Below are positions 23,411-36,052 of a stretch of DNA of 64,000 nucleotides, in pieces; within the stretch, counting starts at the first letter, position 1; each line of letters starts with the position of its first letter. Origin of the DNA: Dryococelus australis (Eukaryota > Arthropoda > Insecta > Phasmatodea > Phasmatidae); NCBI GenBank assembly GCA_029891345.1, contig CM056993.1, positions 231,479,488 through 231,543,487 of the forward strand. The letters run 5' to 3'. The notes below the pieces were generated by a model, which had not been told where the DNA came from, searched no databases, and saw only the letters and a list, made by a program, of their open reading frames with translations. Made by a program: the position numbers and the translations under genes.

Positions 23411-25140
23411 GTGTTTAGTACAATGGCTAGTCGTGATTGTAAAAACCTTCCTGTCAGTTTTTGTTATATTTGTGGTGAGTTTGTAAATAAAAAACATAAA
23501 AGGAACATTACAGATTTCGTTAAAAAAGCGTGTTTCTCATACTTTGGAACTAAACTTGGTGATCAGGATAAGTCTTGGGTGCCACATAAGGTGTGCTATG
23601 TATTAGTTGGAGATCTGAGAAAATTGGCAAAAAAAGCGAAAGAAGCCTTTAGATTTGGTATTCCAATGATATGGAGGGAGCAAAGGAACCATTTAAATGA
23701 ATGTTACTTTTGTAGCGTTGATCTTACTGGTTACAACTCATAAACAAGAAAGTAATGAGGTACCCTAAACGTCCGTCTACCAACCAGACAATAGGCCACG
23801 GTCCAGATATTTCTGTCCCTAAGCCACCAGAGGATTTTGATGAAGTTATTCTGGATATGTCTAGTGATGCCCAGTCTGATGCAGATGAACAAGCTGATAA
23901 TGAGTTCGAATGTACAGGCAATTTAGAACCTAAATGTTTCCTCAAACCGAGCTAAATTATTTGGTTAGGGATTTGGGGTTAACGAAGGAGAAAGCTGAAC
24001 TGCTTGGCTGCAGATTCAAAGAAAAGAACTTGTTGGCAGTAGGAAGAAACATTTGTGTGTATAGGAGAAAAAAGCAGATATCTTCTCAATTTTTCAAACA
24101 AGAAGGTGATTTTGTATACTGCTCAAATATTGACGCTTTGATGAGTGAATTCGGAATTGAATATAAAAAGTAAGAATGGGGGCTATTTATAGATTCTTCA
24201 AAAACAAGTTTAAACGCTGTTCTACTAGACAATGGCATCAATTATGCATCATTGCCTGTTGTTCATTCAATGCATATGAAGAAAAGCTATTGAAACCTTG
24301 ATATAGTTTTAAATAATATAAACTATTCCACTCATGGTTGGATGATATGTGGTGACTTGAATGTTTTATGCATGCTCCTTGGCCAGCAAAGTAGCTTTAC
24401 CAAATTCCCATGTTTCCTATGCGAGTGGGACAGTAGGGCAAGGGCTCAACATTGGCCCAAAAAAAAAACTGGTCTGCAAGAAAATCTCTAAAGCTTGAAG
24501 AGAAGAATATTCTGCGCAAGAATCTCGTGGACCCGGAAAACATTCTGCTGCCACCTCGACACATAAAATTAGGCCTTATAAAACAGTTTGTGAAAGCCTT
24601 ACCAAAAAGTGGACAATGTGTCAAGTACCTCTGGGAGAAATTTTCTCATCTGTAAGAAGCAAAATTGAAATAAGGCATATTTGTTGTGTCAGACATGCGA
24701 AAAATGATGTTCGGTTCCAACTCTGAGTCAAAAATGACTTCAATTGAGAGGGAGGCTTCGATGTCATTCAAGGAGGTTGTTATCAAGTTCTTGGGAAACA
24801 CAAAGGACCCATGTTATATTTCTATTGTAGGAAACATGCTAGAAAAGTTAAAACAAAAAATTAGGATGTTTGATGAGCCTGAAATTTCACTTCTTGAAGA
24901 GTCACCTTGGTTTTTTCCCCAGACAATTTGGGTGATGTCAGTGAGGAGCAAGGTGAGCGTTTTCATGACGACATCAAAGTAATGGATAGATGGCATCGGA
25001 GCTGCTGAAATACCAATATGATGGTAGACCACTATTGACCACTTCACTGAGACGTTCAGAAAGCACTTCACAGGAGAAAAAGTTATACCAGGAGCTTCCA
25101 GGAGAAGAGGGAAAGGAAATGTAAGCCAATGAATACATAA
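23411..25140 (+). pseudogene. Decayed transposase-like gene of an arthropod-wide repeat family
   Basis: The first frame (23411-23743) starts at an ATG and has a paired-cysteine N-terminal region (CYICGEF ... ITDFVKKACFSYFG ... KLGDQDKSWVPHKVC ... CYFCSVDLTGYN), which suggests a zinc-binding DNA-recognition domain. After a stop, 23755-23955 is acidic, and 23934-24173 continues the family (LNYLVRDLGLTKEKAELLGC). Around 24180-24450 are LFIDSSK, FPCFLCEWDSRA and related words, then LPPRHIKLGLIKQFVKALPK (about 24548-24607) and an EEQGERFHDDIK word (about 24943-24979). I recognise the pattern from abundant transposon-derived proteins in arthropod genomes; its superfamily is uncertain. At least six stops or frameshifts make it non-functional. 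Confidence 0.72.
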
Positions 25141-25389
25141 AGCCTATATAATAAAGAGGTAATTTCAAGTTTATACTTGATAAAAGTTTTGATCATATGG
25201 CAACATTAATTTGTTTTTCAGTCCTATTGAATGTTCCGCCAACTTTCTAGTTTATAACGAAGTCACAGTGTGTCGAAGCTGTGGGTGATAAAATTAACTG
25301 AGGTCAGATATGGATTCAGAACGCAAAAAATCACAAGAATGAGCTATTAACGTTCAAAAAGTTTTAAAAGTTTTTTTTGCTGGCCTGTG

Positions 25390-25556
25390 TTATTTGACCC
25401 TTGAATATTTTGCTGATGAATGACTCCAAAATGACTCCGAATGACTCCCAAATGACTCCTAAATGACTTCTAAATGGCAGCAAATGCCTCCAAATGACTC
25501 CAAATGAATCCTGATAACTCCAAATGACTCCTAAGTGACTCGCTCCATAGCTACAC
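25390..25556. repeat. AAATGACTCC minisatellite (end of copy B)
   Basis: About 12 degenerate units of a 10-13 base word AAATGACTCC. Its reverse complement, GGAGTCATTT, corresponds to the GGGGTCATTT minisatellite at 38030-38325 in copy C. Both are flanked by a CTCCATAGCTAC / GTAGCTATGGAG-like word. Confidence 0.88.
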
Positions 25557-26284
25557 CTTACCTTAACATATTTTAAAAAATTTACTAAATATTTTTAAAA
25601 TGAAAATTTTTTCCAAGTTCCATTGTACATGACTGGAGTGTGGTGGTTAGGTTAAGTCAAGTTAGACAAGTCTTTCAAAGTCCTGACATGGGGTGGAACA
25701 CATACAAGAACGACTTGATTGTTCAGCTTGTTTCTTGTGTGGTTGGTATAGCTGTTACGTTGATTGGTATGACCTGATCACATGAAAAGTGTAGCTTCGA
25801 TGGTGTGAGGAGAATGGTTTAATTGTGTGATTCTTTATTTGTAAGATTGGAATGGTTTAATGGTATGTGTAGTTAGTATGAGAAGGACAGAATGCTTAGT
25901 TGGATAGTTAGAGTGGAATGGTTTGATAGGAATTAAGATGCTATGGGGGTTGTAGATGGCTAAATTGATAGTATTGATCTTATGATAGCATGGTTGGAAT
26001 ATTTGATTGGTTGGGCAGCTAGTATGGCTTGTTTATATGTTATAGGCTAAGTTATATAAGGTGAGATAGTAGTCAATATGGTTGAATTTTATTATTGATA
26101 AGTAAGTCTGAGGTATGGTGGTTGATATGAACTATATTTTAATAGCATGAATGAGGCAAGCTAATATCATGGTGAAAGGTATTTTATCTGTTTTGGTGCT
26201 CAGCACAATTCGATATGGTTGTTAAGAAAGGTTGGAAGGAGGGGAGATGAATAGGAGTCTGGCGATGACTAGAGTATGGCTGTT

Positions 26285-26825
26285 AGGTTAAGTGAATGTC
26301 GAGCGAAATAAAAATAATTTAAGACTTCTTACAAGATGATTGGGTTAGGTTATCTTAGGTTATGTGAAGTTAGGTTAAATTGTCTTAGGTTAGGCGAAGT
26401 TAGGTTCGGTTATATTAGGTAAGGTGAAGTTAGGTTAGGTGAAGTTAGGTTAAATTAACTTACATTTCATGAAGTTAGGTGATGTTGGGTTACGTGAAGC
26501 AAGGTAAGGTTATCTTAGGTTAGGTGAAGTTAGGTAAGGTTATCTTAGGTTAGGTGAAGTAAGGTTAGGCGTTGTTAGGTAAGGTGAAGATAGGTAAGGT
26601 TATCTTAGGTTAAGCGAATTTAGGTAAGGTGAAGTTAGATTAGATTATCTTAGATTAGGTAAAGTTAATTATCATAGGTTAGGTTATCTTACGATATGTG
26701 AAGTTAGGTAATGTTATCATAGGTTAGGCGAAGTTTGGTAAGGTGAAGTTAGGTTAAGTGATGCAATGTTAAATGATCTTAGGTTAGGATAAGTTAGGTA
26801 AGGTTATCTCAGGTTAGGAGAAGTG
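26285..26825 (+). repeat. Degenerate TTAGGT array with 30-bp higher order
   Basis: About 540 bases made of GTTAGGT, TTAGGTTAGG, GGTGAAG and GGTTATC words. In the best-preserved part the unit is 30 bases: GTTATC, TTAGGTTAGGTGAAG, TTAGGTAAG. It resembles the insect telomere word TTAGG but is not a pure pentamer array. Copy C has only a few such words at the matching place, so this array grew in copy B. Confidence 0.88.
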
Positions 26826-27125
26826 GATACTGAACAATTAATGGTATGGTGTGTTGGAAAAAAATCTAGAAGCATTTCATTACATAGGAGTAGGATATAT
26901 TTTTCTAAGTTTAACATAGATAAAAAGTCGCTACATACTTAAGTCTGAGATAGCAATAAAATATTATATGTAAAAATTATATAATAGAAAAAATACTTAA
27001 AATGTTAAACTTGAAAAGAAGCAGTTATTGCTGGCCTATGTAAGTTTGTTGATGGTTGGTAGAGCAGATGGCATGCATGAGTTACAGTGGGTGGTTCATT
27101 CAATCTTTAGTTGCCTGCTTGTGAG

Positions 27126-27160
27126 TATATAAACCATTGGGTTCATTTTACGGGGATGTT
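27126..27160 (+). promoter_or_regulatory. Putative TATA promoter in copy B
   Basis: TATATAA at 27126-27132 is followed by GGGTTCATTTTAC, and the surrounding block is conserved in copy C on the opposite strand (TATATAA complement near 37031-37037). Transcription would run into the tRNA-like module and purine tract of copy B. This is inferred from conservation and position only. Confidence 0.4.
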
Positions 27161-28085
27161 TGACAGTGGCAGTCGTAAAACTTTGTCGAGAAGAATATAT
27201 GGCTAAGGGTTCTGGTTAGATGCTTGCTAGAATACACTATCTTCAGCTGTGTTTAAGCACTTTATATTAATTATGTGCTGCTGTAAAGATACTATGTGAA
27301 TAGTGTGGAAACATTTAAGGATTCTGTTTGTAGTCTGACGTATGTAAATATATACATAAAAAAAGTCTTTAATTTCTTGCTGATGTTTTACCCTGCGTGT
27401 TATATATAGATTATTACCATGCTTCCTATTTTATTCACTTATATGTTGAATCGATATTTAAGTAGGATAGTTATACCTACGAAAAATACCCAAGAGAAAT
27501 TTTTTGCCATACTCTACATCACATTTTAGTGCAACCTAAAATAGTTAAATTCATATAAAAATCGAATAATAAATAAAGTTTTTTATTCTCATATTTTAAT
27601 CCTGCATAGTAACCAGTCTATTATAAAAAGATCTTGTTTAAAAAAAAAGCAAAATATTTTTTTAAGCTTGCCACTATGCTTATACATGTATTAACAAATA
27701 AATTCCCGGATATAGATATTTTACTAGCAAACTAAAAATTTCGCCAGGTTACCAGCCTCCTAAGAGTTCGCAAATTATATTTTCCTACCTAAATGTCTAT
27801 ATGTATTAATTTGCTTACAGCCTCACTTGCTATATAGGAAAATAACTACATGTGAGCTTAAGAATTCAGACTCCGACTGAAACTTACATTATTTTATAAC
27901 ACAGAACATCGCATGGTCTTACATAAACGATAACTGCTCGAAAATATAGCATTATTAAGCCATAAATAAACTGGTTGAAAATATATACAATACATTAACT
28001 ATATATCTGTATTTGTACGAGAGAATGTAGATTCTATGTTTGAATTATATATACAAGTTTGAAGCACTTGACTTGATCTGAGTTC

Positions 28086-28160
28086 GTAGTAGTCCTGTGA
28101 TTAGCATGTCGGACTTCTTACCGAAAAGTTGTGAGTTCAAATCCAGTTTGAGCAGGGGCC
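28086..28160 (+). repeat. tRNA-Arg-like module in copy B
   Basis: The sequence has GTGATTAGCATGTCGG, an anticodon-like ACTTCTTACC and a B-box-like GAGTTCAAATCC. It is more degraded than copy A (CAAAT instead of CGAAT in the B box) and is not a functional tRNA. Confidence 0.68.
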
Positions 28161-28739
28161 TTTTTTTTCTTAAATGTTACCAGCTATCATTTTAAAAGAA
28201 TATTTTTTCGGAATTATTATAATTATAGATAAAGTGATATTGAATATTCTACTTATTTATTACTGCATAGATTCCTAGATGATTGTGTACATGGCTGGTT
28301 AGCCCAGTGCCATGTGTTTGTTTAAGTTCGCAAGCAGTTGTCCCTTCCCCGTGTGATATCTGTTGATGATGTCTCTGCTCATGCATGTTAATGACGTCAC
28401 TCTTGGCGACTTAATCTTCGTACAAAAGTAAAATCGTATCGAATAAAGTAAAATATTAATACGAAATAATATTTTTCAAATTATAAAGTATGGAAAATCG
28501 AATATGTTTACAATGTCCTGCCTGTAATGTACTTTACAATAATTTTTATACGCCTTATACTGTATGGAAAATTACATCTTTAAATTTGGAAATATATATA
28601 CGCACTAACGATTCACGCACTCTAGCATCTGATGAAGGAGATATGTAGATGGTGAGGTCTAACATGTATAAGTTATCAGTGAAAATTGTGGCTCATTGTA
28701 AAAAGGTGAGTAATTGGTTGAACGAAAGTGGGACAAAGT

Positions 28740-29075
28740 TAGATAGGAAATGTGAGCGACAAGGGAGAAAGGGAAGACAGAAACAAAACAACAAATAATG
28801 GGAGGACACAGAGAAAAGCTATGGTCTGATAGAGAGATAAGAGAGAAGCGAAACAGAGAAAGAGAGACAAGAGAGAAAAATGAAAGAGAGGCAAGAGATG
28901 GAATGAGAGAAAGAGAGAGAAATAAAAGCGAGGGAGAAAGGGATGGAATGAGAAAAATATATTGAAAGATGGAGGCAAGAGAGAAGGAGATAGAACGAGA
29001 GAATGAAAGAGAAATGAACAAGAGAATGAAAGAGAAATGAACAAGAGAAATAGAGACATCATGGAATGATCGAGC
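28740..29075 (-). repeat. Pyrimidine tract of copy B (GA-rich on plus strand)
   Basis: GAGAGAAAGAGAGA-type sequence on the plus strand; it is the reverse complement of the tracts in copies A and C. The minus-strand Ser/Leu/Phe-rich frames here are compositional only. Confidence 0.9.
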
Positions 29076-29953
29076 ATGAAAAACAAAGCAGTATGGCAGT
29101 ATGACATCACAATCGCATGTGTCTTGAGAACACGTGTCCAGTGATATACAATACTTAATACTTATGTCTTTAAAATTACCAATCTAAAATTTTATTTAAA
29201 TAAAAAAGTTATTTATTTAAATAATTTTACTATGATATCGCAAACGTACGTGCTGCCATAAGATGAGTCCGGTGATACATAACACTTAATACTTGCACCT
29301 TAAAATTTTTTAATTAAAACATTTTTTAATTTTCATGAAATAATTATTTAAATTATTTTATTTTATCAGCTCTTCAGATGCCGCATTGTTTTGACCTAGA
29401 AGCGTTAAGGAAAACACCCAAAATCTTAAAAATAGCTCGGTTTTGCGTTTTTGTGGCTTTGGTGTGGATTCCTTTTTGAGGGAAAATCGGGAAATTTTTA
29501 CTTAGAAACGGGAAATTTGTAGAGAAAAGAGGGAATTTTTTAGGCCTTTTTTTTGGGCTAAAACGTACGATTTTGTGCGTAAATGAGTGATTTTTGAAGG
29601 AAAAAAAAAAAACAAAAAAAATTAAGTCAAGGTCGAGTCACCGAACTTCTCCCGAATCCCGTCTGCCTTAGATTACACAAACCCTTACTACTCATGTGTA
29701 ATTTATAATGGTTGGTGCAAAGCATTTCAGGTTACAGGCTCCTTGTAATTTCCTACCAGTTTCTGCAAGCGTATTTGTCATGTTACAGAGTATAATTATT
29801 GTGTGATTTTGATCTGCATCGTGTATCATTATTTGGGCGTGTGGTCAGCCCAAAATATTCCACCGTCTGTCACTTACTCAAAGAGTTTCAATGAATACTT
29901 CATGGTTTAAGCAGTTGCTAAATGTTTCAGTTAAAAATACTGGTGGTAAGCCC

Positions 29954-30080
29954 TAAGGCCGGGAACACACGGTAAGCTCCACGGGCCGGGCCCAGCACGG
30001 TGCAAGGGTAACATGGGCCCATGCCGGGCGCACGGTGACGGGCGACGGGTGTTTTCCGGTACCGTGTGCTCCTGGCCTAG
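29954..30080. mobile_element. Short GC-rich MITE
   Basis: The left end GGCCGGGAACACACGGTA is matched by the reverse complement of the right end (GGCCAGGAGCACACGGTA). The element is about 125 bp long and strongly GC-rich inside (CACGGGCCGGGCCCAGC), standing out from its AT-rich flanks. Possible TAA/TAG flanks would fit a PIF/Harbinger-type three-base target, but they are imperfect. Confidence 0.75.
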
Positions 30081-30923
30081 TAGTCAACTGAAATAATAAT
30101 AACATTTACAGGGCAGGAGTAATCAACGACGGAATATTACATCCGGGTGAATTGGCCCGCAGCACCCCGAGAGCACCAAGAATCTTCATTCATCACAGCC
30201 ACCATCATTGATGCCTTTTTTTTGTGCAACGCCTGGCGCTTAGTCGGGTAATAACACCAATTCCTCACCTAAAATATTTCACCGCCCCAGAAACCTAACT
30301 TTATCACCTTTTCGTCCAGCCACACGGCGTCAGCATAAACTTTCAAATACTTATACCGATTGTTTGGAATTTAAACGCCCAAACTGCCGGAGAATATTTC
30401 TTATTAAAAATAAAGTCGTAATGCTGGCCGTCCTCGGCATGTGCGCATTGTTCGACTTCAGGAAGTGACACGTCAGAACATCAACGACATGCCCTCTACT
30501 AGTACATGCTCCATAGCGCGCCAACTTGGCGTGTCCCATTCAACCATGTGGGAAGTACTGTGGGTAAATCACCGCCATTCCTACCGCTGACAGAAAATAC
30601 CAGACATTCAGAGAAAATACGTTTTAAAATCCCAATATTCACAGGCTCATATCTACTTTAATATTCTGTTTAGTTATATGGTGTCCTACATAGATTCGCC
30701 TTTATTTTACATAAGGAATCACCTCCCGTCAATCGGACGTTAATTTCCAAGCAGCCTGTACACGCTCTATGCATTTATATATTTGTTTTACAATGATCAG
30801 ATGTGCTACAATTATCACTGAAATCTATTTTTAAGTGTACAACATTTGGCAAGAGGCCCCAAACTGAAAATTAATTATAATATTCGTATTAATTTAACAT
30901 CGCCATTCTTTCTAATTATAAAG
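30081..30923. other. Non-coding stretch
   Basis: No gene, RNA or repeat is recognised between the two inverted-repeat elements. The minus-strand frame 30351-30539 has no recognisable motif. Confidence 0.4.
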
Positions 30924-32726
30924 TTACACTGTAAAAAAAAGTGTAAATTTACACATACCAAATTTGGACAATCTAACGTTTTGTACATGTAAGTTGTAAA
31001 AACAACTATGTATTACGCGCAATTTTACACAAATGTTCGTAATAATCCGAAGACTGCTACTTATATTTTATGAAAATACATGAATATATTGCTTAATAAA
31101 CACAATTTCGGTGTTAATTTACACATTTTTTAAGAATGTCTGAAAATAAATCCACTCACTGTATTAAAATCTTAAGTTATTGATTTTTACTCCTACATGT
31201 TCGTTGTATAAACACCCAATGTCGCTATAGTTAAACCCCTTCAATTGTGTAATTTTTGAATATTCGTGTGTGTAAACTTGCAATTTATTCTGAGTGTCGC
31301 CAAATAAAAAAAAAAATAATAGCTGAAGTCAATTGCTACCCATATTTTAGAAATAACTTGTTATAACTCTGTTAAAGAACCGAGTTACAAGACAGAGTAA
31401 AATGAAATGAAATATATAAGAATACACTTACAAATGATGTGAAACAACACGATGCAGTTGTAAAAGGACATATGCTGACGGTAAAATTGCATAATAAAAC
31501 AGTGGAAAATATACAGTAATTATATAATTACAAGAGAGGTGCAGTCTCGTTACATTCAAGTATTCGTTACATCTAGTTACTACTCAATCGAAGACTCGTT
31601 ACTTGTCCTTGTTACTTAGTTACTATTAGTTACATTTTTCCGGACCTTCCGAAGAAATCGCGTAGGTCGTGAAGATCGAATAGTTACTGCTTTAGGCTCT
31701 AAGGACGACTGTCCACAAAACAAAATATGCAAAGTTATGCATAATGAACCTTGTTTATATCAATTACATGAAGTCACAATAAACAATGCAGCACTTTCAC
31801 GAAGCTCTCAAATGAATTTCCTATAGTCTGATCAGCAGTTTACAGTAAAAATAATGATAAGCTGAAAAAAACCTAAGTAACACACAATGTGATATTTTTA
31901 TATACACTTTAAAGGCTTTTAACATACAAACAATAATTATCAATACAAAAATATTCTCCCTTCGACCCCCACGACAAAAACCCCGCGGGACACAATGGAT
32001 GTTTCCTCTCCACCCTAATTCCCTGAGATGTTGAGCTGCGTCAAGGAGAGGACTCGTTACATCGTTACTTTCTACTACGGACCTCCGTTCGAGCCTACAC
32101 GATGCCTACCTGTGAAATCTTCGTGAATAGTTAGTTGTGTAACGAGAATTTATAAGAATCGTTACTCGTTACTTCGGATCCTACGTAGTAACGACTACAA
32201 AAGTAACTATTAGTTACTTTCTACTACGGACCTCCGTTCGAGCCTACACGATGCCTACCTGTGAAAGCTTCGTGAATAGTTAGTTGCGTAACGAGAATTT
32301 ACACGAATCGCTACTCGTTACTTCGGATCCTACGCAGTAACGACTACAAAAGTAACTAGTAGTTACTTTCTGCCCAACACTTGTAATTACCATTACCGTG
32401 AATCTGCGGTTTTACTCTTTTGTTAGTGATAAAATACACACACACACACACAGTGGTAAAATTACAATTGCAATGTCTGTGTATATTTACTTGCCGTGGA
32501 GAGAAAATACACAAATGTTGCAGTTTATTTTCTGTTACATAGTTATCGTTGTTCTATGTAAAGTGAGACGTACAAATTATATGTTATTTTAATAAGTTGC
32601 AGGATAAATTAACTTGGACACAAAAAATAAAAGTGACATTTAGGTCTAAAATTACACCGATCTCAGTGGAGACGCTGCTGCCACTTAATTTAGTGTAAAT
32701 GTACACAATTATTTTTTACGGTGTAA
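30924..32726. mobile_element. 1.8-kb terminal-inverted-repeat element
   Basis: The left end TTACACTGTAAAAAAAAGTG is matched by the reverse complement of the right end (TTACACCGTAAAAAATAATT), and both continue to a TTTACAC word. If the element proper starts at CACTG, the flanks are TA on both sides, as for Tc1/mariner-type insertions. Inside are many GTTAC words (31540-31640 and 32050-32370) and a 149-bp tandem duplication. No transposase is visible, so it is non-autonomous. Confidence 0.75.
32071..32368 (+). repeat. 149-bp unit in two tandem copies
   Basis: Copies 32071-32219 and 32220-32368 are almost identical. Both start TCTACTACGGACCTCCGTTC and both contain TCGTTACTTCGGATCCTACG. The few differences suggest recent duplication inside the host element. 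Confidence 0.93.
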
Positions 32727-33654
32727 GTTGAACTACTGATATACTCTGATATGTATTTACTATAAATAGTTACGTTTACTCATATATATTGGGATCGTAT
32801 ATCTGGGGAATAACTTTGAAATTATTGTCATATTAAACGTCACTTAATTTTCCAGCACGCAAATTCTTAAATAGCGCAGTGCAGATTGGTAGCATTCACT
32901 ATGATTTTATTTGTTATTATTTACATTATTCACTAAAATGTAGAACTCTACACATTGAGTGATACGTGAATTGAGTCTGAACAATGGATGCATTTATCCA
33001 TGGCCACATTCAGTTGAGGACTGTTATGAATATTCTTACTTCCGAAATGCATATCGAAAGCCATGTATTTTTTTCTGAGGACTGTTTTTCAGTGACGTTC
33101 CCCTAACCCAATACATTAAGATATCAGGCTTGACTTTACAAAATGCGAATTTGTGCTTTTCTTGGCAAATATTTGGGCCCTGTCTAACAGAAATATTCTT
33201 CAGCGTCGATGAAGGCGAAGCGATGTGAAGATGAATCAGCGATAAAGTTATGCTGTGAGGGAAATAAAAAAACACTAGTGAATCCCACCAACCCATGAAA
33301 GCATCCGCCATGCTTCTTGCATACGAAAGTTTAAATTATCTAAACCGGAAACCAAGCTCTGACCCTCTGATCCATGCGCCTCATCAGGTGCACTGTTAAT
33401 GAGGCTGTAATTATAGTCTGGTTTGGGGTAAGAGATGTGTACTGAAAGCCAGAGAAATTGAGTAAAAGTTCATCTTCTACTTCATTTTATTTTCAGTCCT
33501 GTGTGTGTTTTAACCTTTATGGGCTGTGCATGCCCGGTGGCAATGCCGATTTAAAACGTTAAACTTATTTGTTGAACTAATAATATGTGCTTATTGATGC
33601 AATAACAGAGTAATAGTTCGTAAAAGTGTACTTGTTAAACATATTATATTTTAT
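32727..33654. other. Non-coding stretch before copy C
   Basis: The sequence is ordinary AT-rich DNA. The minus-strand frame 33036-33311 is not recognised. Confidence 0.4.
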
Positions 33655-34249
33655 GTAAGTAGTAGGGGCATGGCGAACCTGTTGCATACAGCAGCTGTTG
33701 GCAGTGGATCGTGGATCCGACCGCCATGTTGGAATTTCTTGGTTTTTCTCAAAAATCGCTCATTTTCACACAAAATCGTATGTTTTAGCCCAAAAATTTG
33801 TCTTACAATTTCCCATTTTACCCGAAAATTTCCTGTTTTCTTTAAAAATTTCCCTATTTTTCCCCTAAACCCACCAACCTCAAGTGAGCCTCATTTACGA
33901 GCCAATTAAGATTACTTGCGAGGCTCGCTTGATACTTCTAGATGGAACAATGAAGAATGGAAAAAATTAAATTATTTTTATAACATTAAATATTTTATAA
34001 TTACAAAAATTATAGGCTTAATCATTAAGTGTTATAAAACACTGGACTCGTCCTTTCAAGGCGAATACAATTGTGATGTTATAATAAAATTATTTAAATA
34101 ATATTAATTTTTTTCTTCAAACATATTTTTTGTAATAAAAAAATTTAATGACATAAGTATTAAGTGTTATATATCACCGGACTCGTCTTTTCATGATGCA
34201 TATGATCGTGGTGTCGTACCACCATTCTGTCTCGATGTTTCATGTTCTT

Positions 34250-35335
34250 GCATTCCAGGTTTTCTCTCTCTATCTTTCTCTCATGTCTCTCTTTCTTTCT
34301 CTCATTACATCCCTTTCTATCACTCCATCCATTCTCTCATCCTCTTTTTTTTCTTATCTCTCTTTCTGTCTCTATTTCGTTTCTCTCTTGTATCTCTACC
34401 AGTTCATAGGTTTTCTCGGAATCATGACATTTTTTGCTGTTCTGTTTCTCTGTTTCTCTCTTTCATTTCTCTTTCATTCTCTTATTCCACCTCCTTTCTT
34501 GTCTCCATTTCTTTCTCTATTTCGTTTCTGCCTCTTTCTCTAATTCCACCTCTTTTTCTTTTTCACATTCTCTCTTTCACTTTCTCTCTTTCATTTCTCT
34601 CTTGTCTCTGACATTAACTTTCACTCCTTCTCTATTGTCTCTCTTTTTCTCTTTCGATTCTCCCTCACTCTCTCATTCCCTTAGTCCGTCTATTTTTTAT
34701 CCATCTCTAATGTCTTTCTTTATAACTCTCGTTTTCTCATTCCATCTCTTTCTCTCTTGTCTCTCTATCGATCCAAAGGTTTTCTTGGAGTCCTGCCATT
34801 TTTTGTTGTTTCATTCTTTCTCCTTTATCTCTTGTCTCTCGCATTCACCTTCTCTCTTTCGTTTCTTTCTTGTCTCTCAGATTCTATCTTTTTTTCTTAT
34901 GTGTATCTCTTTCTCTTATTCCATATATTTTTCTCCTTTCTTTTTCTATTTTTTTCTGCTTCATTTCTCTCTCTTTCTCTTATTCCATCTCTTTCTATTA
35001 TTCAATATCACTCTCTACTTTCTCTTCTTTCTTTATTTCACTTGCTTGTCTTTCATTCTCTTAATCCAGCTTCTTCTGTCTTGTCTCTCTTTTTATCTCT
35101 CTTTCTCTATTTCCCCTCTCTTTCTCTCCATCTCTCTCGTCTCTCTTTCTATCTCTCTTTCTCTCATTCCCTATGTTCCTGATTACAGCTCTTTCTTTCT
35201 TGTCTCTCTATCAGTTCATAGGTTTTCTTTGAGTCCTCCCATTTTTTGTTGTTTCGTAGCTCTCTTTCCTTTCTCTCTTGTTTCTCACATTCACTTTCTC
35301 TCGTGTCTATCATTCGTCCAACCAATTACTCGCGC
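34250..35335 (+). repeat. Pyrimidine tract of copy C, about 1.1 kb
   Basis: This is the longest of the three tracts, made of CTCTTTCTCT words with internal sub-repeats: TTCATAGGTTTTCT followed by TTTTTTGTTGTTTC-like phrases near 34405, 34780 and 35215. The 308-residue Ser/Phe/Leu frame (34434-35360) is a by-product of composition. Confidence 0.9.
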
Positions 35336-35983
35336 TTGTTCATCTCCACCGTCTACGTAGTTCCTTTGTCGCCTGTTAAGAGTGTGAGAATCGTCGATGT
35401 GCAAGTATAATTATTTACGAATTAGAAGATGTAATATTTCATACACGAGAAGGTATAAAGAAATGATAATAAAGTACATTCCAAGCAATAATATGTAAAA
35501 CATATCCGATTTTCAAGAATCTTTTTTTTTTTTTTAATAATATTTTGCCTTAATATTTTAGTTCACTTAATTCGTTTTTACATTGTACGAAAATTAAACC
35601 ACCTAGTCTTGTAACCACGCAAGTGCCAATATGCTTGCGAGTTAGGCATGCTTGTTCTGACATACGCGAGCAGTGACATCATCAACCGGTGCTGTGGGGG
35701 AGGGGGAGCGGGTAGGGGGAAGGGACAGGGTGTAAATGACAGTGGCCAGTCGGCTGGCCAGACTTGTACACAGTCATTTATAAATCGATGCATTTATAAA
35801 CAATTAGAAATATTTAAATGCATTTTGTATATTATTTGAATAGTGCCGAAAAATAATCCTTGAAAATGTAGTAAAAATGTATTTTAAATGCACTTTTAAA
35901 GTGAAAATCATTTGAAAAATCTTAAAAAGGGTAAATTTCACACTCCCCATGACAGCTGGTAACATTTAAAAACAGACAAGAAA

Positions 35984-36052
35984 ATGCTTCGACAAGAATT
36001 CGAACCCATGGATTAGAAGTCTGGTGTACTAACCACTGGTCCACCAATCTGC
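35984..36052 (-). repeat. tRNA-Arg-like module in copy C
   Basis: On the minus strand: GACCAGTGGTTAGTACACC (A-box-like), GACTTCTAATCC (anticodon TCT) and GGGTTCGAATTC (B-box-like). It is at the same position in the repeat as in copies A and B. Confidence 0.7.

Larger units (their letters stand above)
25380..29695 (-). mobile_element. Composite large repeat, copy B (minus strand)
   Basis: On the minus strand the order is head at about 29695 (GAGTAGTAAGGG), TTTCCC-rich stretch (29640-29450), block with AACGCTTCTAG, pyrimidine tract (GA-rich on the plus strand, 29060-28740), TGACGTCAT block, tRNA-Arg-like module, conserved 3' block, TATA-containing block (27260-27030), GGTATG-type array (27000-25680), and a terminal AAATGACTCC minisatellite. 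This is colinear with copy C. The TATA block and array are contiguous with the head, so the array belongs to the repeat. It ends close to the transposase-like pseudogene at 25140. Confidence 0.8.

Noticed and set aside
26285..26825. Telomere (TTAGG)n
   Set aside because: The array is a 30-bp compound unit with TTAGGT words, is internal, and lies inside a dispersed repeat.
34434..35360. 308-residue Ser/Phe/Leu-rich open frame
   Set aside because: It lies on the pyrimidine tract of copy C; the same composition gives long frames in copies A and B, so it is not a gene.
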